In this document: one piece after another, positions 51,699-60,556 of the stretch
Position numbering within the stretch: the stretch's first letter is position 1
Layout of the letters: each line of letters opens with the position of its first letter
Assembly: GCA_963803085.1 (NCBI GenBank)
Contig: CAWDLE010000016.1
Location: 33,093-97,092 of the forward strand
Direction: 5' to 3'
DNA length: 64,000 nucleotides
Source of the DNA: JACVRW01 sp963803085
GTDB taxonomy: Bacteria; Actinomycetota; Thermoleophilia; Solirubrobacterales; Thermoleophilaceae
The notes under the pieces: generated by a model
What the model was told of the DNA's origin: nothing
Database searches by the model: none
What the model saw: the letters and a program-made list of their open reading frames with translations, nothing else
Made by a program: the position numbers and the translations under genes

Positions 51699-52244
51699 CT
51701 AGGCGATGCCGTGGCCGCGCTTACGGCCCGTGAGGAGCAGCGCCGCCCCACCGGCGATGCTGAAGAGGGCCAGCATCCCGGCCGCGCCGATTCCGGCGTC
51801 GCCCCAGTCGAAGCCGCTCGAGGGCACATCGCGCGCCTCGACGACGGGGATCTGCACCGGAGGCAGGTTCCGCGCGGCGTCGACCGCGTCGGGCGAGCCG
51901 TAGTCCCGGTTGAGGACGTACTCATCGCGACCGGCCGGCTGCTGCGCGGCGTCGAGCGCGTCGGGCGAGCCGTAGTCGCGGTTGAGGACGTACTCATCGC
52001 GACCGGCCGCCTGCTGCGCGGCGTCGAGCGCGTCGGGCGAGCCATAGTCGCGGTTGAGCACATACGCACCGCGAGACGGCGGAGCGGGCTGGTAGCTGCT
52101 GCGCCACCCGGTGTCGGCGGCCGCCTTGGAAGCGCCATCGCTCTGGGCGGTCGAGTGAAGCTCCTCGAACGTCGCGGCAGAAGCCGGCGCGGCGCACACC
52201 GCGACGAGCGCCGCGGTGGTGAGAATGTGGCTGAGTCGAAGCAT
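51699..52244 (-). CDS. secreted repeat protein with C-terminal membrane anchor
   Basis: A 181-aa protein: signal peptide (LTTAALVAVCAAPASAA), a spacer, nearly three copies of a 24-residue unit (YVLNRDYGSPDALDAAQQ plus a linker) at residues 61-125, then one membrane helix (AAGMLALFSIAGGAALLL) and RKRGHG. It would be tethered outside the cell; there is no LPXTG motif. An AAGGAGG site precedes the ATG. It lies between the kinase and the SARP regulator, all on one strand, and is closed by a strong terminator. Function is unknown. Confidence 0.75.
   Translation of the reverse strand: MLRLSHILTTAALVAVCAAPASAATFEELHSTAQSDGASKAAADTGWRSSYQPAPPSRGAYVLNRDYGSPDALDAAQQAAGRDEYVLNRDYGSPDALDAAQQPAGRDEYVLNRDYGSPDAVDAARNLPPVQIPVVEARDVPSSGFDWGDAGIGAAGMLALFSIAGGAALLLTGRKRGHGIA
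51870..52064 (-). repeat. 72-bp tandem coding repeats (about 2.7 copies)
   Basis: Near-identical 72-bp units in frame, encoding YVLNRDYGSPDALDAAQQ and a short AAGRDE/PAGRDE linker. The DNA is nearly as conserved as the protein, so the expansion is recent or kept uniform by recombination. Confidence 0.85.
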
Positions 52245-52348
52245 GTCGCCTCCTTGTCGGCGGCCGCCTGGTGCGGCCGGGTCGACGATCACCTTCGAGG
52301 TCGGCGGTTACAGCACGGGAACGGCTCGGTAACAGCAGGTAAACGCGC

Positions 52349-53938
52349 CTAGCTGCGCGTGGCTCCGGTCAGCGACCACCTGAAGCGGGTGCGCGTCTCG
52401 GCCGGCGCGAGCCCACCCGGTCTGGCTCCCCGCCGGACGAACACGGTGGGAGCGGGCGGCTTCTCCGCCAGCTCGCCTCGCAGGCGCCCGAGTCCCTCGT
52501 TGCGCCAGCGGTCGGACATGCCGACCACCAGTAGCCCGGCGCCTTCGGCGAGGTCGACGATCCCTCGCCGCCCGGGGTCGCCGAGCAGGGGCTCGGCGCC
52601 GATTCCGGCGATGCGCTGCACGATGAGCGATGCGTCGGCGAGCAGGCGGCTCGCGTCGCGCCCGTCCTCGTCGGATCCCATGCCGATCAGCCGAAGCGGA
52701 GCGTCCCTGGCGCGAGCGACCCAGGCTCCGAGCGCAAGCGCCGCCCAGTCGTGGCCGCCGGCGCCGAAGGGCACGACCACCGGCCCCTCGCGTACGGATC
52801 CCCCCGCCTGCACCAGCAGGGCGACGTCGCACGGCGCGCGCTCGAGCACCACCACTGTCTCCGGGTCGAGCTCCGCGCCCTGGCAATCGGTCACCAGCAG
52901 GTCGACGCCCTCCTGCTCGGCGAGCCGAGTGATGTCCGCACCTCGGGTAGGCGACGAGAACGCTGCAGTCCTGGCGGCGATGCCCCGCTCAAGGAGCTCC
53001 TCCCTGTGCCGTGCGAGCGCGGCCGTCGCGCCCTGGAGTTCGCCCCCCTCCACGACCGCGGCCACGATCAGCTCGTGTACGGGATCGGCCGCCGCCAGCG
53101 ACCTCGCCATCTCGATCAGGTCGCCGAGCGCATCCATTGCACTGGGGGCGACGAGGACCGCAAGGTCGGCCGTGGCCGCGCGCCTGAGCGGCTCCTGGTC
53201 CCTCGCCGCCAGATCAAGGCTCGGGTCCTGGCGCAGGATCGCCTGCTCGAGCTGCCTGAGCTGCTCGCTCGGCTCCAGACCAAGCTGCTCCGAGAGCTCA
53301 CCTCGCGCCACGCGGTAGGCCTCAAGGGCCTCGGCCTGACGTGCCGAGCGGTAGAGGGCGAGCATCAGCTGGTAGCGCAGGCGCTCCTGGAGCGGGTGCC
53401 GTCCGACCAGCGCCTCGAGCTCGCCGACGAGCTCGGCGTGATGTCCGAGCGCCAGGTCGGCGTCGATTCGCTGCACAAGCACCGCGAGGCGCAACTCCTC
53501 GAGACGCGCGATCTCGGGTTGGGCAAATCCCTCGTAGGCGAGATCGGCGAGCGCGGGCCCGCGCCACAGGCCGAGCGCCTCCCTCAGCTTGTCCGCTGCG
53601 CGCTGCGAAGGAGCGCCGGCGGCCTCGGCCGCGAGTCGCTCGAAACGCGCCACGTCGGACTCGTGCGGTTCGAGGTGAAGCACGTAGCCGCCTGGACCCG
53701 TGGTAACGCGTCCGGAGTCGAGCACCTTGCGCAGCCTCGAGACCTGGACCTGGATGTTCTTCGCAGCCGTCGCCGGCGGCGTGCCGCCCCAGATCTCATC
53801 GATGAGCTGGTCGATCGTGACGAGCTCGTTCGCGTGCATCAGTAGGACCGCCAGCACGGAGCGCTGCTTGACGCCGCCGAGCGCCAACGACCGGTTGTCC
53901 TCGAACACCTCGACCGGGCCAAGGAGCCGGAAATCCAT
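52349..53938 (-). CDS. SARP/BTAD-type transcriptional regulator with USP-like C-terminus
   Basis: A 529-aa regulator. Residues 1-90 form an OmpR-like winged helix of the SARP/AfsR kind (MDFRLLGPVEVFEDNRSLAL; AKNIQVQVSRLRKVL). Residues 95-245 form the BTAD helical domain (HPLQERLRYQLMLALYRSAR, ARGELSEQLGLEPSEQL). The C-terminal 270 residues (ALARHREELLERGIAARTAA..., EQEGVDLLVTDCQG, GPVVVPFGAGGHDW, AGLLVVGMSDRWRNEGLG) look like two universal-stress-protein folds. A BTAD-USP fusion would join promoter binding to a nucleotide or stress signal. It begins nine bases after the Cys-rich gene. Confidence 0.82.
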   Translation of the reverse strand: MDFRLLGPVEVFEDNRSLALGGVKQRSVLAVLLMHANELVTIDQLIDEIWGGTPPATAAKNIQVQVSRLRKVLDSGRVTTGPGGYVLHLEPHESDVARFERLAAEAAGAPSQRAADKLREALGLWRGPALADLAYEGFAQPEIARLEELRLAVLVQRIDADLALGHHAELVGELEALVGRHPLQERLRYQLMLALYRSARQAEALEAYRVARGELSEQLGLEPSEQLRQLEQAILRQDPSLDLAARDQEPLRRAATADLAVLVAPSAMDALGDLIEMARSLAAADPVHELIVAAVVEGGELQGATAALARHREELLERGIAARTAAFSSPTRGADITRLAEQEGVDLLVTDCQGAELDPETVVVLERAPCDVALLVQAGGSVREGPVVVPFGAGGHDWAALALGAWVARARDAPLRLIGMGSDEDGRDASRLLADASLIVQRIAGIGAEPLLGDPGRRGIVDLAEGAGLLVVGMSDRWRNEGLGRLRGELAEKPPAPTVFVRRGARPGGLAPAETRTRFRWSLTGATRS

Positions 53939-53947
53939 GGCCGCTGG

Positions 53948-54346
53948 CTAGAGGTTGTCGCGGAGGTCGAACGCCTCGTCGGCGTCCGCCGCCATCGGCT
54001 TCGTGAAGAAGCCGGGGTTCACGCAGTCGAACGCCTCCGTGTAGCCGTCGTAGGCGCGCTCCACTGAGGAGCGGCACTGCGGGAGGGGCATGCCGGTCAT
54101 CTTCACTCCGCCGAAGCCGTGGCGGGTGCGCTCGGCCTGGTCGAACATCTCGCGGTCGATCTCGCCGCGGAAGACCTTGTTCATGCAGCCCATGAAGCGG
54201 CGGCCGGTGGCCTCGTCGTCGTAGAGGTAGAGGAACTGGCAGCCGGATGCGATGCACCCCGACGGGTGAACGACGCGATCGCAGAACGAGCAGCACTGCC
54301 GGCACTCGTGGAGCTCCGGAGCGATGCGTGTTGGAACGGATGGCAC
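53948..54346 (-). CDS. Cys-rich conserved protein of unknown function
   Basis: A 132-aa protein with a cluster of cysteines: CRQCCSFCDRVVHPSGCIAS, then GCQFLY, GCMNKVF, PLPQCRSS and FDCVNPGFF. The first half resembles a metal (zinc or Fe-S) binding knot, followed by an aromatic-rich soluble part. GTG at 54346 is fixed by TACACT six bases upstream. It is probably the first gene of a transcript that continues into the SARP regulator. No annotated family is recognised. Confidence 0.7.
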   Translation of the reverse strand: MPSVPTRIAPELHECRQCCSFCDRVVHPSGCIASGCQFLYLYDDEATGRRFMGCMNKVFRGEIDREMFDQAERTRHGFGGVKMTGMPLPQCRSSVERAYDGYTEAFDCVNPGFFTKPMAADADEAFDLRDNL

Positions 54347-54352
54347 CTGGTC

Positions 54353-54358
54353 AGTGTA
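54353..54358 (-). promoter_or_regulatory. -10 box of the Cys-rich/SARP unit
   Basis: TACACT six bases before the GTG at 54346. Confidence 0.55.
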
Positions 54359-54372
54359 GACCGGCCGGGGCG

Positions 54373-57300
54373 CTAAGCAACCAGGCGCGAGGCGCCTGTC
54401 AGGCCCGCGAGCTCCGCTCGGCATGCGCCGTCGGCGGACACGCGCCAGTCGGGTCCGAGGAGCAGGCGCCGCTCGCCCACCGCGAGCAGCAGCTCGTGGT
54501 CGCCGCGGTGGTGGCTGACCACTTCCTTCAGGTCCTCGAGAAAGCCCTCCGAGACCCCGGCCGACACGTGGATCGTCAACCGCTGCACCACGGGCTCCTG
54601 GGGCACCAGCTCGGCGGCCTTCAGGACCTCCTCGGCGCTCGGCTCGAAGGCCTCGACCTCCTGGGCGACGAGCTTGGTCTCGCCCTCTTCCTTGTGGTCC
54701 ACGCGGCCGCGCACGATCACGATCTTGTCCACGTCGACCTTGTCGGCGTTCGCGGCATATGCCGAGTTGAAGACGAGCAGCTCCACCTGGCCCTCGAGGT
54801 CGTCGAGGGTGGCGAACATCATCGGGTCGCCCTTCTTCGTCCTGATCCGCTTGCACTCGGCGATCATTCCGCCGACGGTGACCCACTCGCCGTCCTTCTT
54901 CGCGGCCAGCTCCGTGAGCGAGCAGTCCACCCGCGCCCGCAGCGCCGGCCGCACCTCCTTGATGGGGTGGCTCGACAGGAACAGGCCGAGCGTCTCCTTC
55001 TCCCACTCGTTCAGCTGCTTGCGGTCATCCGGCAGCGGAACGATCGGCGGATCGTGGTGCGCCGCGGCGTCCTCGGTGCCGCCGCCGTCGAGGTCGAAGA
55101 ACGACGACTGTCCGCTGCGTGCGTCGTCCTGCGCCTGCTGGCCGGCGGCCTGCGCGCGCGGAAGCGCGTCCATCATGCCGGTGCGCGTACCGGATAGGGA
55201 GTCGAAGGCGCCGCACTTCACGAGCGAGTCGCTCGCCTTCTTGTTCACGGCCTGGCAGTCCACGCGCCGGCAGAAGTCCCAGACCGAGTTGAACGGCCCC
55301 TCCTCCTCGCGCGCCTGGATGATCGCCTCGACGGCCTGGTAGCCGAGCCCCTTCACCGCGTCGAGCCCGAAGCGGATGTTGCCCTCCACCACCTTGAAGT
55401 CGTGGCCCGACTGGTTCACGTCGGGCGGCAGCACATCGATCCCCATGTCCTCGCACTTCGCCACGAAGAAGGGCACCTTGTCCTTCGTGGACATCACCGA
55501 GGAGATCAGGGCGGCCATGTACTCGGCCGGGTAGTTGGCCTTCAGCCAGGCGGTGCGATAGCTGATCAGCCCGTAACACGCGGCGTGGGATTTGTTGAAC
55601 GAGTAGTCCGCCGCCGCCTCGTTCGTGGACCACAGCTCCTGGATCACGCTCTCGTCCGAGCCGCTCGCGCGGGCACCCTCGAAGAAGCGGTCCCTCAGGG
55701 CGGCCATCTTGTCGCGCAGCTTCTTGCCGATCGCCTTGCGAAGGTCGTCGGCCTCGGGACCTGAGAAGCCGGCGATCTCCTTGGCGATCCGCATCGACTG
55801 TTCCTGGTAGAGGATCACGCCGTTCGTCGAGTCCGTGATCGGCCGCAGTCGCTCGTCGATGTACGTGATCGCCTCGGGGTTGCGCTTGTTGCGCGCGTAC
55901 GTGTCGATGTAGCGCATGGCGCCCGGGCGGTACAGCGCGTTGAGCGCCACGAGGTCCTCGAACTCGGTCGGGCGCACCTTCTTGAGCGCCTCCCGCATCC
56001 CCTCAGACTCGAACTGGAACACGCCGACCGAGTCGCCGCGCTGGAGCATCTCGTAGGTCTTCAGGTCGTCGAGTGGCAGCGCCGTCATGTCCGGCCTGGC
56101 CCCACTCGACTGCTCGATGATGTCGAGCGCAGCCTCGATCACGTCGAGGTTTCGCAGCCCGAGGAAGTCCATCTTCAGCAGGCCGATCTCCTCGATCGGC
56201 TTCATCGAGTACTGCGTGACCGTGCGGTAGGAGCGCTCCCCGTTCTCCCCTCCCCCGGTCCGGTCCTCGGCGAGCTGGAGCGGCACGATGTCGGTGAGCG
56301 GCCTGTCCGCGATCACCACGGCCGCCGCGTGGATCGAGGAGTTGCGCACGATCCCCTCGAGCCCCTTGGCGGTGTCGATGATCCGGTGGACCTCGGGGTC
56401 GGTGTCGTAGAGCCGCCGAAGGTCGTCCTCCTCGGCGAGGTACTGGTCGAAGCTCTTCGACCGGCCCATCACCGGCTCCGGGATCAGCTTCGCGACGCGG
56501 TCGCCCGCGCCGTAGTCCATCCCGAGCACACGCGCGGCGTCGCGCGTGGCCGCGCGCGGGAACATGCGGCCGAAGGTGATGATCTGCGCGACCGACTCGC
56601 GGCCGTACTTCTCCGCCACGTACTGGATAACGCGCTCGCGACCCTTCACCGAGAAGTCGATGTCGATGTCCGGCATGGAGATCCGCTCGGCGTTGAGGAA
56701 GCGCTCGAACAGCAGGTCGTACTCGAGCGGATCGACGTCGGTGATCCTCAGCGCGTACGAGACGATCGAGCCAGCCGCCGAGCCTCGGCCCGGGCCGACC
56801 GCGATCCCGTTGTCCTTCGCGAACTTGACGAAGTCCCAGACGATCAGGAAGTAGGCCGAGAAGCCCATCTTCTCGATCACGCCCAGCTCCATCTCGAGCC
56901 GTTCGAGGGCGGCTGCGGGTGGCGGGTCGCCGTAGCGCTCGCGCAGACCCTCCTGGGCCAGCCGGCGCAGGTAAGCCTCCTGCTCCTCGCCCTCGGGGGC
57001 CGGGAAGCGCGGGATCAGCATCTTCCCGAGCTCGATCTCCACCTCGCAGCGCTCGGCGATCTCGAGGGTCGTGGCCACGGACTCCGGCCAGTCGCCGAAC
57101 TCGGTCGCCATCTCGGCCGAGTCCTTCAAATAGAACTCGTTCGTGTCGAAGGACAGCTTCGGCTCGCTCAGCGTGCTCTTCGTCTGCACGCACAGGAGCG
57201 CCTTGTGGTTGTCGTAGTCCTCGCGGCGCAAATAGTGCACGTCGCCGGTGGCCACGAGCGGCCGGCCGACCTCCTTCGCCACGCGCACGATGCCCTCGTT

Positions 57301-57849
57301 GGCCTTGTCCTGATCCGCGATCCCGTTCTTCTGGACCTCGAAGTAGACGTTCTCGTTGCCGAACACCTGAAGCAGCTGGTCTGCGTGCTGGCGGGCCTCG
57401 TGCGGGATGTCGTCGACGATCCGCCGGCAGAAGCGAGATTGCAGGCAGCCGGTGAGCGCGATGACTCCCTCCGAGTAGCGCGACAGCAGGTCGAGGTCGA
57501 CGTTCGCCTTTCCGCGCTTGTAGCCCTCGAGGTAGCCCGCGGAGCTGAGCTTTACGAGGTTGCGAAAGCCGGCGTCGCTAGAGGCGAGCAGAGTGAGGTG
57601 GTTGCGCTCGTACTTGAGGGCGGTGGAGGCGAGATCGTCGACGAAATAGGCCTCGAGGCCGAGGATCGGCTTGATTCCGTGCTTCTTACAGGCCTTGTAG
57701 TGCTCGATCGCCCCGTTCATCACCCCGTGGTCGGTCAGGCCGAGCGCGGGCTGGCCGAGCGAGGCGGCGCGCTCGGCAAGCGCATCGATCGGGCAGGCGC
57801 CGTCGAGGACCGAGTACTCGGAGTGGACGTGGAGATGGGCGAAGCTCAT
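54373..57849 (-). CDS. dnaE: DNA polymerase III alpha subunit
   Basis: Replicative C-family polymerase, 1158 aa. The N-terminal PHP domain is FAHLHVHSEYSVLDG and TDHGVMNGAIEHYKACKKHG. The polymerase core has GPGRGSAAGSIVSYAL and the catalytic MPDIDIDFSVKGRERV, then KSHAACYGLISYRTAWLKANYPAEYM. The C-terminus has helix-hairpin-helix and an OB fold (VTVGGMIAECKRIRTKKGDP). ATG at 57849 is used; a TTG nine bases upstream extends the frame by three codons. A TAGGAT box lies 12 bases before the ATG. Confidence 0.95.
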   Translation of the reverse strand: MSFAHLHVHSEYSVLDGACPIDALAERAASLGQPALGLTDHGVMNGAIEHYKACKKHGIKPILGLEAYFVDDLASTALKYERNHLTLLASSDAGFRNLVKLSSAGYLEGYKRGKANVDLDLLSRYSEGVIALTGCLQSRFCRRIVDDIPHEARQHADQLLQVFGNENVYFEVQKNGIADQDKANEGIVRVAKEVGRPLVATGDVHYLRREDYDNHKALLCVQTKSTLSEPKLSFDTNEFYLKDSAEMATEFGDWPESVATTLEIAERCEVEIELGKMLIPRFPAPEGEEQEAYLRRLAQEGLRERYGDPPPAAALERLEMELGVIEKMGFSAYFLIVWDFVKFAKDNGIAVGPGRGSAAGSIVSYALRITDVDPLEYDLLFERFLNAERISMPDIDIDFSVKGRERVIQYVAEKYGRESVAQIITFGRMFPRAATRDAARVLGMDYGAGDRVAKLIPEPVMGRSKSFDQYLAEEDDLRRLYDTDPEVHRIIDTAKGLEGIVRNSSIHAAAVVIADRPLTDIVPLQLAEDRTGGGENGERSYRTVTQYSMKPIEEIGLLKMDFLGLRNLDVIEAALDIIEQSSGARPDMTALPLDDLKTYEMLQRGDSVGVFQFESEGMREALKKVRPTEFEDLVALNALYRPGAMRYIDTYARNKRNPEAITYIDERLRPITDSTNGVILYQEQSMRIAKEIAGFSGPEADDLRKAIGKKLRDKMAALRDRFFEGARASGSDESVIQELWSTNEAAADYSFNKSHAACYGLISYRTAWLKANYPAEYMAALISSVMSTKDKVPFFVAKCEDMGIDVLPPDVNQSGHDFKVVEGNIRFGLDAVKGLGYQAVEAIIQAREEEGPFNSVWDFCRRVDCQAVNKKASDSLVKCGAFDSLSGTRTGMMDALPRAQAAGQQAQDDARSGQSSFFDLDGGGTEDAAAHHDPPIVPLPDDRKQLNEWEKETLGLFLSSHPIKEVRPALRARVDCSLTELAAKKDGEWVTVGGMIAECKRIRTKKGDPMMFATLDDLEGQVELLVFNSAYAANADKVDVDKIVIVRGRVDHKEEGETKLVAQEVEAFEPSAEEVLKAAELVPQEPVVQRLTIHVSAGVSEGFLEDLKEVVSHHRGDHELLLAVGERRLLLGPDWRVSADGACRAELAGLTGASRLVA

Positions 57850-57952
57850 CCGGGACAACCGATCCTAAGCACGGATTCGGACGCCGCGGATCGGCATTCC
57901 CGCAAATTCGGGGGACCCGAATCAGCGGCGCTTCGGCCCGACCCACACCCTG

Positions 57953-58123
57953 TCAGCTGTCGCTCGAGGATGCCCTTGCCGCGAGCACGCCGGCGGCGAG
58001 CACCGCAACGACGGTCGCTGCTGCGCCGATCTTCACCCTGTTGTCCCTCAGGTCGCGCTTCAACTCGCGCGTGAGCACCTGCCACACGAACCGGCCGAGC
58101 ACCGCGTAAGCCCTGGTCGTCAT
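57953..58123 (-). CDS. 56-aa membrane protein
   Basis: A short gene whose ATG overlaps the argG stop (ATGA). It encodes MTTRAYAVLGRFVWQVLTRE, a basic stretch, one membrane helix (IGAAATVVAVLAAGVLAA) and a short Ser-rich end. The overlap and the regular N-in basic topology support it. It is the last gene of the arg operon, with unknown function. Confidence 0.6.
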   Translation of the reverse strand: MTTRAYAVLGRFVWQVLTRELKRDLRDNRVKIGAAATVVAVLAAGVLAARASSSDS

Positions 58124-59394
58124 CCGGACTCCTTTCCCCGGTTGCGTACGTTGTAAGCCATTCTCGACTGCAGCGACCAGAGCTCGATGAAGCCCGGGCT
58201 GGCCTGCTGCGAGAAGAGCCCGCCGGACTCGCCGAAGCCGGCGAGATCCGCGTCGTAGAGCGAGTTGGGCGAGCGGCGCGCCACCGGCCGGGCGCTGCCC
58301 TTATAGAGCCGCATCGTGATCTCACCGGTGACCTGCTCGTTCACCGCGTCCATCAGCGCGTTCAGGTCCGACAGGAGCGGCTCGTACCAGAGGCCGGCGT
58401 ACACGAGGTAGGCCCAGTGGTCGTCGAGATGCGGCTTGAAGTTGTTCTGATGGATCGTGCCGACGAGCTTCTCGAGCTCCTTGTGCGCCGGGAGGATGAT
58501 CGCGGCGGCCGGCACCTCGTACAGGTCGCGGACCTTCAGGCCGACGATCCGGTCCTCGATGTGGTCCACGATGCCCACGCCGTGCCGGGCGCCGATCTCG
58601 CCTGCCCGCTCCAGCAGGTCCACGAGCCCGAGCTGCTCGCCGTCGAGCGACACCGGGACGCCGCGCTCGAAACCCACCGTCACGTCCTGGGGCTCGTCCG
58701 GCGCCTCCTCGGGACGAGTGACGAGCTGAAAGACGTCGTCGCGCGGCGGCTCCTCGAGATCTTCGATCGGGCCACCCTCCGATGAGCGTCCCCAGAGGTT
58801 GTCGTCGATCGAGTAGGGCGGCGTCTCCGTCCCACCCTTCACCGGGATGCCGTGCTCGCGCGCGTACGCGATCTCCTCCTCGCGGCCCATCTGCCAGCCG
58901 CGCACCGGCGCGATGATCTTCATGTTCGGGTCGAGGGCGATCACGGTCGACTCGATCCGGACCTGGTCGTTGCCCTTGCCGGTGCAGCCGTGGGCGATCG
59001 TGTCGCAGCCCGTCTTCTGGGCGTACTCGACCGCGAGCTTCGCGATCAGCGGCCTGCCCAGCGCGGTGAACAGCGGATAGCCGCCGCCGTAGAGCGCGTT
59101 CGCCTTGATGGCCGGCGCCACGTAGTCGCGGGCGAACTCCTCGCGCGCGTCCACCACGTGGCAGTCGAGCGCGCCGAGCTGGAGCGCCTTGCCCTTCACC
59201 ACGTCGTAGTCCTCGCCGGGCTGCCCAAGGTTGACCGTGAGCGCGACAACCTCGGCCTCGTACTCGTCCTGGATCCACTTGAGCATCACGCTGGTGTCGA
59301 GGCCGCCGGAGTAGAGGAGGAGGACGCGCCCGACCTCGCCCGGCTCGGCCTCGTAGGAGGCCGTCTTGATCAGCGTGTGGCGGTCTTCAGCCAT
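58120..59394 (-). CDS. argG: argininosuccinate synthase
   Basis: A 424-aa ATP-pyrophosphatase that joins citrulline and aspartate. It has the P-loop-like LLYSGGLDTSVMLKWI, the substrate motif AHGCTGKGNDQVRIE and the C-terminal segment YKGSARPVARRSPNSLYD. An extra insert (GIPVKGGTETPPYSIDDNLW and on) is typical of the class. It begins 12 bases after the corrected argD stop. Confidence 0.96.
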   Translation of the reverse strand: MAEDRHTLIKTASYEAEPGEVGRVLLLYSGGLDTSVMLKWIQDEYEAEVVALTVNLGQPGEDYDVVKGKALQLGALDCHVVDAREEFARDYVAPAIKANALYGGGYPLFTALGRPLIAKLAVEYAQKTGCDTIAHGCTGKGNDQVRIESTVIALDPNMKIIAPVRGWQMGREEEIAYAREHGIPVKGGTETPPYSIDDNLWGRSSEGGPIEDLEEPPRDDVFQLVTRPEEAPDEPQDVTVGFERGVPVSLDGEQLGLVDLLERAGEIGARHGVGIVDHIEDRIVGLKVRDLYEVPAAAIILPAHKELEKLVGTIHQNNFKPHLDDHWAYLVYAGLWYEPLLSDLNALMDAVNEQVTGEITMRLYKGSARPVARRSPNSLYDADLAGFGESGGLFSQQASPGFIELWSLQSRMAYNVRNRGKESG

Positions 59395-59406
59395 CGCGCG
59401 CGCACC

Positions 59407-60556
59407 CTAGTGAAGCGCTGCGCCGAGCCGGCGCACGGCCTCGTCCACCTCTTGCTCGGACACGGTGAGTGGGGGCAGCATGCGAATCGTCTCCGGGCCG
59501 GTGGCATGCACCACGAGGCGCTGCTCGAGGAGCAGGCGCCGCGCCACGTCCGGGGCGTCGGGCAGGTCGAAGCCGATCATCAGGCCGAGTCCGCGCGGCT
59601 CGAGGCCGCAGCTCGCGCAGGCCGGCGGCCAGCTGCTGGCCGCGGTCGCTCACGGTCCCCAGGAAGCCGGGTTCGGTGAGCACGTCGAGCACCGCATTCG
59701 CGGCGGCGGCGATCACGGGGCCACCCGCGAAGGTCGAGCCGTGGTCGCCGGGCTCGAGCACCTCGGCGGCGTCCGGGTTCGCGACGCATGCGCCGATCGG
59801 CAGCCCGCCGCCGAGACCCTTCGCCAAGGTCATCACGTCCGGCGCGACGCCGAGCTGCTCGTGCGCCCAGAGCGTGCCGGTGCGGCCGTTGCCGCACTGG
59901 ATCTCGTCGAAGATCAGCAGGGCGCCGTGCTGATCGCAGGCCTCGCGCGCGGCGTGCAGCAGCTCGGGCTCGAGCGGGTGGATCCCCGACTCGCCCTGGA
60001 TCGGCTCGAGGAGGACCGCGGCGGTGCCCTCCCCCACGGCGGCTCGGAGAGCGTCGACGTCGTTGCGCGGCACCACACGGAAGCCGGGCACGAGCGGCGC
60101 GAACGGCGCCTGCTTCGACTCCTGGGGCGTGGCCGAGAGAGCGCCCATCGTGCGCCCGTGGAAGCCGCCCTCCATCACCACGAACTCGCCGCCCGTGCGC
60201 CGCTTGCGTGCGAGCTTGAGCGCGCACTCGATCGCCTCTGCGCCGGAGTTGCAGAGGAACACGCGGCCGCCGAGCGAGAGGTCGGCGAGCCGCTTCGCGA
60301 GGCGCATCCCGGGTTCGGTGTAGAAGAGGTTGCCCACGTGCATCAGCCGCCCCGCCTGGTCGCGCACGGCCTCGACCACGCGCGGGTGGCAGTGCCCGAG
60401 CTGCGCCACCGAGATGCCCGTGAGGAAGTCGAGGTACTCGTTGCCCTCGTCGTCCCAGAGCCGCGTGCCCTCGCCGCGCACGAACTCCACCGGGTTGCGC
60501 GCGTAGGTGTTCATGAGCGCGTCGCGCTCGAGCTGCTGGAGCTCCGCTAGGGCCAC
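59407..60556 (-). CDS. argD: acetylornithine aminotransferase, interrupted by a frameshift
   Basis: Class III PLP aminotransferase of arginine synthesis. The long segment from GTG 60556 shows VFLCNSGAEAIECALKLAR, GGFHGRTMGALSAT, DEIQCGNGRTG and TLAKGLGGGLPIGA (PLP-Lys). After QQLAAGLREL the frame is lost. The next frame continues LEPRGLGLMIGFDLP...LLLEQRLVVHATGPETIRML and stops at 59407. Removing one base near 59604 restores about 382 aa, a normal ArgD length. The start overlaps the argB stop by ten bases; ATG at 60514 is an alternative. Confidence 0.9.
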
